Positions 53,015 through 64,000 of a DNA stretch of 64,000 nt are shown here, in pieces. Position 1 is the stretch's first letter; every line of letters begins with the position of its first letter. Below the pieces are notes generated by a model. It ran no database searches, was not told the origin of the DNA, and worked only from the letters and a program-made list of their open reading frames with translations. The position numbers were made by a program, and so were the translations under genes. Location: contig CM049312.1 in assembly GCA_026874595.1 (NCBI GenBank), positions 79,938,929 through 80,002,928 on the forward strand, written 5' to 3'. Source of the DNA: Sipunculus nudus (Eukaryota > Annelida > Sipuncula > Golfingiida > Sipunculidae).

Positions 53015-55130
53015 CCCTGTTATGTACTAAGGGCCAGTTTCACTCTCTGTATTTCATCATGATTATATATTATGTAAGTTGCAGGTGTTTAAGTTAATTG
53101 GGACTTTGTGTTTTCAAATGTCAGAGCTGAGTTGCCAGGTATTTACATAATGACTGTAATTGCTTAGCCTTGATTACACGGGAACTCTATTCAGTCTAAT
53201 TGCACTTTCATTCAGCTCCTGTGCACAATTTTTTTTAATTGCATCTGTTGTGACACGTCAGGGAAATCTCTGGTTGGTTTACAAATGGTTTATGAATTTT
53301 GATTGAAGATATGTTGTTGAGGGGGGGGGGGGGGGAGAAGCAGTTAGAATCTGGGGGCCAAGCCCTGAGCAGGGGCTTGGCATTCCCTCTCCTGTATAGT
53401 TACAGTAAAGAATATTTTGCATCAACTCAGAGACTTGTAAGTTTGTCACCTATGCATCCTGGACCAGGTTATAATCGCTACACTGGCGAGCATGCCTCTT
53501 ACCTGGAATCAACTGCAGTAGGTTAAAATACGCCATAAATTCATACCAGGCAACAATACGGGAAAAGTCGTCATATAAAATGTTCATGATACAGTATCTT
53601 ATCCACCCCGGCAAGAAGAAACTAACCAGCTCGTGGAATTTATCCAGTTACTGGCTCTGGATATTCGACTACATCATGCATACCAAGAAAATGTCACAAA
53701 GCAAAGCAGCAATGAGTGATGTCATTACAAGAGAAGAGCTCGATGCTTGTGACGCCGCTGCTCATATGCCCCATGGAACACAGGTAAAAGGAAACAAACC
53801 CCAGGAAGCGTCGACAGCTATCAGGAGCAGGGGAGCCATTCCAAGTCATGCAGCAGAACAGAATAACTATGGTATCAATAGACTGTATATGCTTTTTATA
53901 TATTCTACTGATAGGAATACTAAAAATTTTAAAATAATATGGAAGTTAAATGTTGTTAAAAAATGTTGGAGTTTTATGAATATTCCAAAATGTATGCAAC
54001 TGGTTTATCTTTGATAGAATTAGCTAGTATTTTAATCTTTTAAACTTATATCTGTCAGGTGTGTATATTTTGACATGCAGTGCAATTCATGATGCAAGTT
54101 GTATCTTAAAACTTATATCCATTCCTGGTTTTAAAGTCGCACCTTTTATGGTAAATCTTAGTTTTATTAAGAAAGTGCTTCATAAAGAACTAAGTAAGTC
54201 ACAGAGTAATGTTATCCGTTAACAGGATGTTTTCCAGTTTATATTGCTGGTACGCTGAAGTCTGGTAGTCAAGTGAGACAGATATTTATGGTTAACTCCT
54301 CCTTTTCTTAAAAAAAATAATCTTGAGATAATTAACTGCATGGTCGTTAGTTTGATTATATATCCATTTTAAGCGCATATATATATAACTTGAATGCATG
54401 GGTATCTGAGGAATTTGGATGCATCATTAAGCTAACATATACACTAGTATGTCTTATTTGCAAGATGTACTGTGAAGAACGAGGTATAAGTCTTAAGTCG
54501 AGATAGTGCCCGGCTGCGACTTGATCAATCTCAGTTCAAGATATCAGTTATTGTATTATCAGAAAACAGTTGAAAATTTTGCTTATATTGTCTTATGAAT
54601 GTTCGGCATGGTGATCTAACAGATACGTAAGATATACATAAGCATTTGTGTTATAATAATTGTCATATTCATGTTTAAATCGAAGACGTGCTTTCTAAGT
54701 GGTAGCCAGCACAGACATGTATGGCCAACACTTATAAAATCTACAAGCATGGTTAGATCAGGTGTGAACATCCATTGTAGTAGAAACGCACTATATTACT
54801 GTGAATAAGCGTAATCAGTTGATACATACAACCCTTCATACACGTGTTACTTATTGTACGTGTATATCCTAGTTTTCAAAACAAATGTATTTTTACATTT
54901 TAAGTTTATCCTTTATTGTGTTTATTAACGTGTTACTCAATTTTGAATAAGATAATATCAGTAGCTTATAGCTGAACGGTGTGACAATGGTTATATAATT
55001 CAACCAACATAAGTCTTCCTGTTGACAGTGACAAGATGTACACTATATAGCTTCAGTTTAACAGCTGTATATTTTTATGTAATGTAGGGACGGATCATGC
55101 CTTTGAACATCCCATACATGTAAGCAGAAG
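53015..55130. other. Intergenic, one unrecognised ORF
   Basis: A 15-G run (53321-53335) and an open frame at 53580-54014 with a central acidic segment (M-S-D-V-I-T-R-E-E-L-D-A-C-D-A-A) unlike the random flanking composition. An exon from about 53580 to 53870 with a donor-like GGTATC is possible, but no family is recognised and no acceptor is clear. Confidence 0.35.
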
Positions 55131-55385
55131 TTTTTTTTTTTTTTTTTTTTTTATTCCAAACAAATAGTACAAACAATAAGGTACATTGTACATAAAGACA
55201 AAATGTAGACAAAGACAATTGAAAGTCATACATACAAAACAGATACAAATAACATAGGTACATAACAGAGATAAAACTGTTGTTCTAATTCAAAATGTGG
55301 GTTAAATGAGTTTTTATCTTTATGTTGTTTTATTCGTTTTCAATATGTATGTTTTGATAGTTCTTCCACTTTTGTTTATGTTTCT

Positions 55386-56862
55386 CTATTTTACCCTTCG
55401 CACTCGCAATTTGTTTTTCCATTTTATAAATCTGTGTGACATAACTTTTATACACAGAGAATGTTGGTAATTTCTCTCTACATTTGCAGATATATATATA
55501 TAATGTTTTAATAATAGTAATAAGGTATCAAGTAGGCTGTCACCTGAGATGTTTAATATTAATACTGTTCCTGTAACATTGCCTAAGTTTAAAGATTGTT
55601 CCAGGTCTTTTGACCAATTTTCAAAAGCTATTAACAATTTATTGGTTACTTCACAGTGGTAAAATATATGTAGATAAGTTTCCTTTTGTTTTTTACAGAA
55701 TGAACAGAGTTCAGTTTCGCTTTTCTTCATTTTATATAAAAGTGGATTAAGTGGTAAAATTCTATGTAATAATTTGAATTGGAAAATTCTTAATTTCTCT
55801 GAAATAGTAATTTTATCAATATTCTTGAATGCTTTAAATATTTTTCCTTTATTTTGTAGCCTTAGTTCACCAATCCATTTCTCTATTTGCTTTTCTGGTT
55901 TCGAAGAGACAGAATTAATAATATTTAAGTATACAAACTGAGTTGTATTTTTCATATTTATTATTTTGTCCACCGTATATTCTTGTACTTCTAAACAAGG
56001 ATTATTCTTTAACTCTCTTTTCCAACAAGTTGGGATTGCATCCACTAAACCTACATATTTTATAAAACTTATATTAACCTTGTATTTGTTAGTGAATTCT
56101 TTAAATGGCAAAAATGATAGATGGTTTCCTGATTTTTTGGTTATGTCAGAAAGCGTTTTTATGCCTGCCATATACAATTTCTTATAAAAAACTACTGTAC
56201 CTTTAACCTTTATATGAGAATTATACCATAAGGTTTGTAATTGAATTTCATGTGTTTTAACAGTCTTATTAAAATTGTATTTGCACCAATGGTGTAACAC
56301 ATCTTTCCAGAAGGGTCGCATGAGTCACTGAAATTGTGTATATCATGTTCTTTTAAATTGCATTTAAAAATATATGAACCCAGGTTTTTAAATTGTACAT
56401 TAATAATCTGTCTCCAACCATCTTCTACAGGTCCATTGAGGAACCGTTTAACCCATGAAATTTTTAAAGATTGTATCTTAGATGGAAGATGAATCATATT
56501 CAGCCCTCCTTTATTTTTGGTGCAATCATTGTAGATCTTTTAACTTTATCTGGTTGGTTATTCCAAATAAATTTAAATATTAATTTTTCAATTTCTTTGA
56601 TATAATTGTTTGGTGGACTTGGTAGTACTAAGAATAAATAAGTTAGCTGTGAAATTATGCAGGTTTTTATAATTGTTATCCTGCCTGCAAGAGACATTAT
56701 TCTGTTACTCCAGGTATTAATAATAACTTTAATCTTACTCAGGATTTCTTTATAATTGATCTCTATCATTTTTTTCCATTCTGGATGAATGGATATTCCT
56801 AAAATTTTTACAGGATTGGTGCACCATTGTAAGCCTAGGGTTTTATAATGTATCGTGATCAT
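55386..56862 (-). pseudogene. LINE ORF2 thumb and C-terminal zinc-knuckle region
   Basis: Three frame pieces continue ORF2: V-K-I-L-G-I-S-I-H after the RT, a W-S-N-R-I-M-S-L-A-G-R-I-T segment (thumb region), and a C-terminal domain with C-S-F-C-K-K-x-x-x-x-Y-L-H-I-F-Y-H-C, the C-x2-C...H...C zinc-binding module found at the end of L1/Tx1 ORF2 (zf-RVT). The last frame ends at 55386, about 230 bases before the poly(A). Confidence 0.8.
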
Positions 56863-56867
56863 GTGTG

Positions 56868-59095
56868 TTAGCAGTTATTGGCATTATTATTGTTTTTTTC
56901 TATATTTACTTTGAGTCCCGAAATTTGTTCAAAATCTGAGAATACTAATAAGGTTTCTTGCACTGACAAAGGCCCACCTGTTAATGTTAAAACTGTATCA
57001 TCAGCATATTGTATAATTTTGTGTTCTTTCTGATCTATTATTACTCCATTTATGTTACTATTGTTCCTTATTTCGGTTGCCAAAGTTTCTGCTGCCAGAA
57101 TAAATAAATAAGGAGAAAGAGGGCAGCCCTGCCTTACACCTCTAGTTACTGGAAAAAATTCTGTAGCCCAGCCTCTATTTAGTACACAACTGTGAATATC
57201 GCTGTATAATAAATTTATCCACTTCCTGAATTTAGTTCCAAAGTTAAGTATTTTAAGAGTATCTTGAATATATGGCCGTTCTAATTGATCGAAAGCTTTT
57301 TCAAAGTCCACTGATAATAAGTAACCACATTTATTAGTTGCTCTTAAATAGGAAATTAAGCCTATAATTTTAATAATATTTTCTCCAATATACCTATTTT
57401 TCATGAATCCAGTTTGATCAGAGTGTATTAAAGAGGGTAAAACTAGTTTGAGTTTATTTGCTAATGTTTTTGCTATTATCTTGTAGTCTGTATTTAGAAG
57501 TGAAAGGGGGCGCCAGTTCTTCAAATATAAATGGTCTTTTTCTTTCTTGGGAATGAGGCATATAACTCCTTCACGCATAGTTATTGGAAGGCAATCTGTA
57601 TTGAAGGAATAGTTAATAGCACTTATAAAATATTCTTTTAAGTCCCCCCAAAGAGTTTTATAGAACTCAACTGGGAATCCGTCAGGACCTGGCGATTTAT
57701 TAAGAGACATTGATTCAATTGTAGCTTTTAATTCCTCCTCTTTTAATTCTTCCTCACATAATTCCTTTTCATCTTCATCAAGAATTTTAAGATGTTCTGT
57801 TGAGAGAAAATTTCTATTTGGGGATTTGAGATAATCTCTGGCTGTATATAAATTTTTATAAAATTGTAATTCTTCTTTAAAAATATCTTTGTGTTCTGAA
57901 ATTATTTTTCCATGTTGATCTTTAAGTTTTAGTATAGATTTTTTATCGTAATTTCTTTTCTCCAAATTGAGAAAGTATTTAGTTGGTTTATCTCCCTCTG
58001 AGTACCATTTGGTTCTACATCTCACTATTGCACCTCTGGTTTTTTCTTCAATAAGTTGTCTGTGTTTGTTAACTGCTTCCTCCCAGCTTTCTCGGTCTTT
58101 AATATCACCTGTTGTATTAAATATATTTTGTAGGTCATGAATTTTTTTTCTAAAAGTTTTATTTTTTGTGTTTTCAATTTTTTCCTATATACTGCATAAG
58201 CTATGGTTTCTCCTCTTATTTGGCATTTTATGGTGTCCCATAATAATGTTGGGTTTGTTTCTTTATTATTAAAGACTGTTGTTTTTATACATTCTTTTAC
58301 TGTGGTTATGTAACTTTCTTCGTTTAACAGTGAACAGTTTAATTTCCAAAAGCCTGGTCCGTGTTTATGTTCTGTTTTAATTATACTAATAGTAATTAAT
58401 GCATGGTCGCTTTTATATTCTGCTTTAATTTCTGACTGACTTATACTATTAATGAGGCTTTCATTAATTAGAAAATAATCTAATCTGCAAAACACTGGAT
58501 CAGGTAGATATCTATGCCATGTATATTCCAAACTATTCGGGTGTTGTAGTCTCCAAATGTCCGACAGTTGTTCTAATTCTATCCAGTGATTTATTACTTG
58601 TCTAGATTTATTATGACTATTAGAATTTCCTCCTTTTTTATCTAATGCTGGATTTAATGTTAAATTGAAGTCTCCTCCTATTATTAAACTGCCTGTGGCA
58701 TGGTGATTTACAGAGTTAATCAAATCTTCATAGAACCTAGGATCATCCTTATTAGGTGCATAGATGTTTACTAAGGTTAGGTCGTGTTCACATATTGTTA
58801 TATTAATAATTAAATATCTTCCAAAATTATCATTAATTACCTCTTTAACCTGAATTCCTGATCTGTTTTTAATCAGTGTGCAAACACCTTTTGCTTGGCT
58901 AGTGCCATGGCTAAAATATATCTCATTACCCCATTCTGTTTTCCACCTATTTTCGCAATCTATTGTACTGTGAGTCTCTTGTAAAAATATGACAGAACTT
59001 TTCTTTCTATTCAACCAATGGAAAACTTCTCTCCTTTCTGGATAACTTGCTAGACCTCTAGCATTAAGTGATATTATCTGACAAATATTGGTCAT
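56868..59095 (-). pseudogene. LINE ORF2 endonuclease and reverse transcriptase
   Basis: Opens at 59095 with I-I-S-L-N-A-R-G-L, then F-L-Q-E-T-H, G-G-D-F-N-L-T-L, and D-Y-F-L-I and S-D-H-A-L-I: the complete motif set of the apurinic-type endonuclease. A linker ends at a frame break near 58025. The RT follows: N-K-S-P-G-P-D-G-F-P, D-Q-T-G-F-M, D-F-E-K-A-F-D, G-V-R-Q-G-C-P-L-S-P-Y and Y-A-D-D-T. Catalytic residues of both domains are intact; only reading frames are broken. The frame ends in an Asn-rich stretch at 56868. Confidence 0.88.
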
Positions 59096-59311
59096 AATTG
59101 GTTATATTGATTAGTTTTTCTGAATTGGCAGAAATGCCAATATATATGAATATTCCTGCATCTGTTAATGTACCTACAATACATACAACGAATAAAGTAG
59201 ACATGTAGAAATACATAAATACCTTAAATAATATAAAAAATGTCATAAACATGAGATGATAAGCTTACCAGTTATGACATGCAATAAGTTCTGCTACATG
59301 AGTAGCAGAAA

Positions 59312-62300
59312 GAGTGCCTGTCGAGTGCTGACTGCTAATCAGTGGAGCTCTCTACATTGTTATTGAAAGCTTTAAATTTAATAGCAATAATAGACTGTGA
59401 TTCACAATATATTCCAAATCATATTATAAATTACTGGCAGAATGAAACTCTGTAAAGAGGATGGCCATGAAAAAGGTTGTTTACAAAGTTGTACTTGAGG
59501 CGGTCATTTTGAGTACATTAATACCTCATAGCAGATATGCCAGTTATATATATATATATATATATATAAAAAAACAGAATATAAAGGATCAACAACTTTG
59601 CATTTACAATCATAGATATGGTGCCTCATTTAATGTAAATCTAAAGTCCCGTTCGCCTTTCAACTGCAATAATGAGTAATGGCAGTTGTTTATATTGAAT
59701 CATATTTGGAAGAATATGCGGGCTATGTTAAAGGTGAAAGCTAAGAAATGTTGTGAGAAATGCAGCATAATTCTGATCAACATTAAGTAAAGATGGAAAA
59801 TGGGCAATCCACAATCAACTTCAGGCATCTGCTAATAGTTAGTCAACAACTGACTGCAGGCATCTGCTAAATCACAGAGGCATGGTCGAAATAAGGCTTG
59901 AATGTTCCTAATAAGACATGATTCTCAAGTGGCAGCATCAGAGATGCCAATAAATTTCTTCAGATATGTGTAGTTTTTACAGAAAAAAAAAATAAATTAT
60001 GGATCTACAATGAATACAAAATGATATAAGTTGTAGGTGGTCGGAAAAAAAAAAAAAAAAAAAAAACCTTGAATACATGATTACCCACTTCTACGGATCT
60101 ATTGACATTCAGAATTTCAGTTGAGTGCACCAGACCATTCCTGAGGAGGCTATTTTTACATAAAAAACTACAAAATGGAGGATGCCACCTGTTTGGTCGA
60201 TAATGGCCCTATACTATTTGAAAACGATTGTAGGTAGTGCACTGTGGCTTGTATGTAAGTTGAAGGTTTCCGAAATATTTGGATATGTCAAATTCAGGGC
60301 TGATATATTAAAGCAATCCTGATATAAATACATGAATGTTTTCTATGGTGTTGCCCTTAATCTCTTAATTAAGAACTCGAGAACAATAAACATGCAACAG
60401 TTCACACAGAGACACCAAACTGCTGCTAAATAATAATGCATCAATGACTTCTACAAGAAAAGAATGGCAGATGGTACCACATGTCTTGTCCACAACAAAG
60501 CTATCCAGGACTCATAAATATGCGAAATATCGGGTTGATACAGTCATAAGCTCTTAAAATATGAGCGATATTCACCAAGAGCAAGCCAACAGATGGAGAC
60601 TGTTCATTAACCATTGCAGAAGACCCCACCAGTCGAGTGGGAGTAGGTGTCTAAGATATGTGTGATGAGCATTATTTCAATCTAATGTGACAGACCATTT
60701 ATGAGAAAATGGCGTCAATGTTTCCAAGCATATGGGAGGATAGTCTTAAGTATAAGGTGGTGATATCCAAGATCAATAGACAATTAGACATTGGTAATTT
60801 CAAACCATTATGGCTAAATATTAATGAATAAAGACTTGTGAATGGAAAGGTCGGCAGCATTACCTGTCTGGTCTACCAGAAAACTCCGAGACTGATGATT
60901 GTGCCACCCTTAAACTTAATACATTGAATCATTCCAGAGTTATGAGTGGTTTACACCCGTAGCAAATGCATAGGTGGATGTCATACAAGTACAATTCCTG
61001 GTGGATTCTCCAATCTTAAGTATTAGATGAAGGTATCAAAGATCTATGGACATGCACCAATATACTGAACCAATCACTAAAATAAACAAGAGGGCAAATG
61101 CATGAGTGAACTCCAGGCAAAAGCGGTAATAAATGATTTGACCTTGAGACCATTGGTTTCCATATCTGCAGTCTGATGTTACACTAATCTAAGACTGGAG
61201 GTAAACATTGCCGTTCCTAAGATAGTCTTTGTTAATCTCTTCACTGCTGCATTGTTACCATTAAATAATGTATTTATGTTATGAAAAAAAAAAACAAAAA
61301 AACTAAGTGCTATCACTTGGAAAATAATGTAATGTCTCTATGAGGTAGATACTATTAATATTTATATTAATCTTAAATTGCACTGAGTATTAATTAAAGG
61401 AGCTAATCAGGTCAAATCTTGCCATCGAAAAGAATTATGTTAGACATAGTCTAGGCATATGTAAATTGTTAATGAAAGTCTAGCAATATTCTCTGTTATC
61501 TCTCTCTTATTGCACCAGAGACTATAACCCATCATTAATTCCTTTCACCTATTGGGTGTAATATACAAACAATTGTGTTTTTTTTTTTTTTTTTTTTATA
61601 ATCAACTACTGGTGTGGTAATTACCATGATACCATGTATCATTACTAATATGCAAATAATATACTGCTTATTAGGACAGTGACTGTGAACTGACTGCAAA
61701 ATACTTATGTATCCAATACGTGTTTCTCTCTTTAGACCGTGTAAAATTCTCCATGAGTAGGTTGTTAAAAATAAATGATTTTTAGAGGTAAAATGTTTGT
61801 TATCGGTGAAATTTCACTCAAGTGGTGTTATGTACTTAAGAAATAGCCACAATAGACAGGAAATATTGTTTTCCAAGTTTAGATCTTAAGGTATCTACAG
61901 TCATTGTGTGTATATAACAAACATTATACCTAGAATCATTCTCCCTCTCTTCTAATATTTATATACTTCCCTCCGATATTATATACAATACAGGGGGCAA
62001 GGAATTCTCGCTGTCTTCTAATATTTATATAATTCACTCAGATATTTTATACAATACAATACAAGGGGGCAAGAATTATGGGTCTGTGCCATTGGCAAAC
62101 ATACAAATTCTTTTGTGTCTGATTCGGAGTAATATGAAGATGGACTGCAAATCCAAATATCCCCTGATAATATTCATGTTATGCATGCATCAAGCTACTA
62201 CAGAACATAAGTCAAGCTAGTAAACTGATTTGAAGCATGCCCTGATAATAGTTAGTGACTCATGTCAATAATGTAGTCTCCTTTTAGCCTGTCCTACACA

Positions 62301-62949
62301 TCTTCTAATCATTGTAGGTTGTAATAGTGTAAATACCTTGTATGCTATGATTAAAAACTATACAGAACTAGTAGATCTGTTAGTATTTGGTAGAAGTTAA
62401 ATGATACAAGTACTATTTCAGGAGAGCACACATTAATTTCAGGTATTTCATGTTCAAACTGACAACTTGGGAATATAAAACTGAGCCATAGAATATTAAT
62501 ATATCATGTGGTTCAATGTGGCTGAATGCACAAATACACAAGGTTTGTAAGTCACTGCCACCGGTATTGAAGACGTAGTCTCCGTTTTTAAACGTTTTAC
62601 ATAAATGAAGCAATGTTCTAATTAGTAATGGGGTGGTTTAGATAAGATTGAACAATTACTATGTAACTAACAAAGATCTCGACATAAATACCTATCATCA
62701 CGGTGGCATAAGCAAAAATCCAAAGTACACATAACATCAAACGTCCGTCTCGAGCGTGAGCGATAACCCAGTATGCGGTCTTTCTTACTCTGAGTCTCTC
62801 ATATCCATCACCAATGAAGGGGATTCCCATGAAGCACAAAGTCACAAACACTCGGAGGTCCTCGGCCGAATTCGTATTTAGACCGTCGTCCCCTGTCGAC
62901 TCAATGGGTACTTGCGGAATACCAGGTCCAACACATGGAAGGAGTAAGA
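59312..62949. other. Non-coding spacer with degenerate repeats and homopolymers
   Basis: Holds (TA)n at about 59546-59568, a 22-A run (60045-60066), a 19-T run (61580-61598) and a two-copy, about 68-bp tandem duplication at 61944-62080 (CTTCTAATATTTATATA...ATACAATACA). Blocks spaced about 310-380 bases apart at 60160, 60465 and 60845 share a GCA-x-x-T-x-CCACCTGT-x-TGGTC-like core, resembling the GCCACC...TTGACC blocks of region 4. No gene recognised. Confidence 0.4.
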
Positions 62950-63926
62950 TTATTCTGGTTGACTGGCTTGAGAACTTGTGTCTTGAATAGGAACTTGCTT
63001 CCCGTCTATTATAAGTCGTCCACGCCAAAAACGGGCTTTCAATCTGTCCTTGAAGGCTGTACGCATCTGGGGATAGCTTTCTTTTTGAGAAGGTAGTCTT
63101 CTTTTGTGAGATCCTCCACAAAGAAGACTTTTCTACGCTCGCCCTCTGTGTTGTTCTCCTTTTGAGATTTCAGCACACCGTTTCTAGTGGGTCTTTTCAT
63201 GAAGCGCACAATGATGTGTCTATTGACCCCTGACTTTCTTGCGCCTGTTCTGTGTGCCAGTTCTATTGTTTTCATTATGTCATCTGTTGTTTTGTCACCC
63301 ATTAACTTTTGTTCCTTTATGACCTTGGCGACGATATCTTCACATATTTCTCCCTGTTCCTCTGTTATTCCCAATAGCCTTAGGTTGTATTCGCGACTAT
63401 GTCGCTCAATGTCTACCAGTTTTGTTTTCATCTTATCGAGTTGTTCGTTTGTCTCACGTTTCTCTGACTTTAGTGTGTCTATCTCTTCCTGGAGAACCTT
63501 GTTTTTTGACTCGGCTCTTTCCAGTTTTACTTTCAGTGTCTCTATCTCTGCTTGTGAGTACTCTATACTATGTGTAATTTCTCCTGTCTTCTCTGTAAGT
63601 TCTGAGTATTTTCTGTCTACATCTTGCATGTCTTTTTTTAAGTGTTCTATGTCCTCAATGAGTGACGCCTGGAACTCGTGTAAAGCCTTTTGAAACGAGC
63701 TTTCCAACTCGGCGCATTTCGCTTCAATGAAGGTGACAATGGGCCCACTTGCCTGTGCACATGGTCTCTCCGGCTCTGGTTCCTCCCTCGTAGTCGAAGT
63801 GGTTTTGCCCTTCTTTTTCTGACTTTCTAAATATTTATCCATATCTGCTGCTTCCTGATTGGATAAGTCCGATTTGCTCCTGGATCTTGTTATTATGTTA
63901 AAGGTTTCTGCCATAATATGTAGCAC
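62950..63926 (-). pseudogene. L1-type ORF1 (coiled coil, RRM, C-terminal domain), one frameshift
   Basis: From ATG at 63926: a charged leader, a long heptad-repeat coiled coil (about residues 60-175), an RRM-like segment (N-L-R-L-L-G-I-T-E-E-Q-G-E), then I-E-L-A-H-R-T-G and R-H-I-I-V-R-F, the L1 ORF1 'transposase 22' signature. Near residue 285 one base is missing (in the G run at about 63071), after which the next frame gives R-T-A-F-K-D-R-L-K-A-R-F and a stop at 62950-62952. The trimeric RNA-binding role is inferred from family knowledge. It lies upstream of, and co-oriented with, the ORF2 at 55-59 kb but 3.9 kb away. Confidence 0.85.
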
Positions 63927-64000
63927 TATTGCTTGTTTTTTTAAGAGCTCCGTTAAGGCGTTGCCATCAGTCCGCCATGTTAACCGGAAGTCCTGTAAGC

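Larger units (their letters stand above)
55131..59293 (-). mobile_element. Tx1/L1-type LINE, ORF2 with poly(A) tail
   Basis: Minus strand. ORF2 endonuclease, reverse transcriptase and a C-terminal zinc-knuckle region, ending at a run of about 24 T (55131-55154 on the plus strand), which is the poly(A) tail of the insert. A possible imperfect target duplication is TACATG-x-AAGCAGAAG (about 55117-55130) against TACATGAGTAGCAGAAAG (about 59294-59311). ORF1 is not contiguous. The RT strand W-R-P-L-S-L-L-N-T-D-Y-K-I-I-A-K is characteristic of the L1/Tx1 group. Four frame changes make it inactive, but it is far less decayed than the LINE at 1-3810. Confidence 0.85.

Overview
This is an animal (eukaryotic) genome window: AT-rich, with spliced exons, long introns and many decayed retroelements. 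Short interspersed blocks built from ACGG/GTCC microsatellites next to tandem cores are typical of molluscs, especially bivalves. I infer a bivalve or another lophotrochozoan; no single feature proves the species. || Region 1 (about 5.3-22.7 kb, + strand) is the only clearly functional gene: the last eight exons of a sodium/sugar cotransporter of the SLC5 (SGLT) family. All phases join correctly from 5279 to the stop at 22673 (442 codons), and the N-terminal exons lie off the left edge. Its introns hold a tRNA-derived SINE candidate, a broken LINE fragment inserted in a minisatellite that also carries a 3' splice site, and an antisense, inactivated Ty3/gypsy element. The penultimate exon can either be spliced at an internal donor or read through to a stop, which would give two different C-terminal membrane helices. 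|| Region 2 (1-3.8 kb, - strand) is a decayed LINE with ORF1, endonuclease and reverse transcriptase, running off the left edge. || Region 3 (about 22.7-30.8 kb) is intergenic. It holds a hAT-like MITE with terminal inverted repeats and a degenerate 8-bp target duplication, two kinds of microsatellite-plus-tandem-core elements, and a 22-bp minisatellite whose every unit looks like a 3' splice site. || Region 4 (about 30.8-53.0 kb) is a tandem segmental duplication. Unit A (about 35.44-43.66 kb) and unit B (about 44.66-53.01 kb) are diverged copies offset by about 9.2-9.5 kb, with an older, partly deleted unit before them. Each of A and B carries an apparently intronless leucine-rich-repeat (LRR) membrane-protein gene with a TATA-like box upstream. 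Both copies are broken by mostly different lesions. Each unit also carries an ACGG-type element and a short reverse-strand ORF remnant, which in A ends in a PCNA-box-like motif. || Region 5 (53-64 kb) is mostly a Tx1/L1-type LINE ORF2 (- strand, ending in a poly(A) tail) and, 3.9 kb further along in the same orientation, an L1-type ORF1 with a single frameshift. || No rRNA, tRNA gene, CRISPR array or bacterial-type operon was seen.
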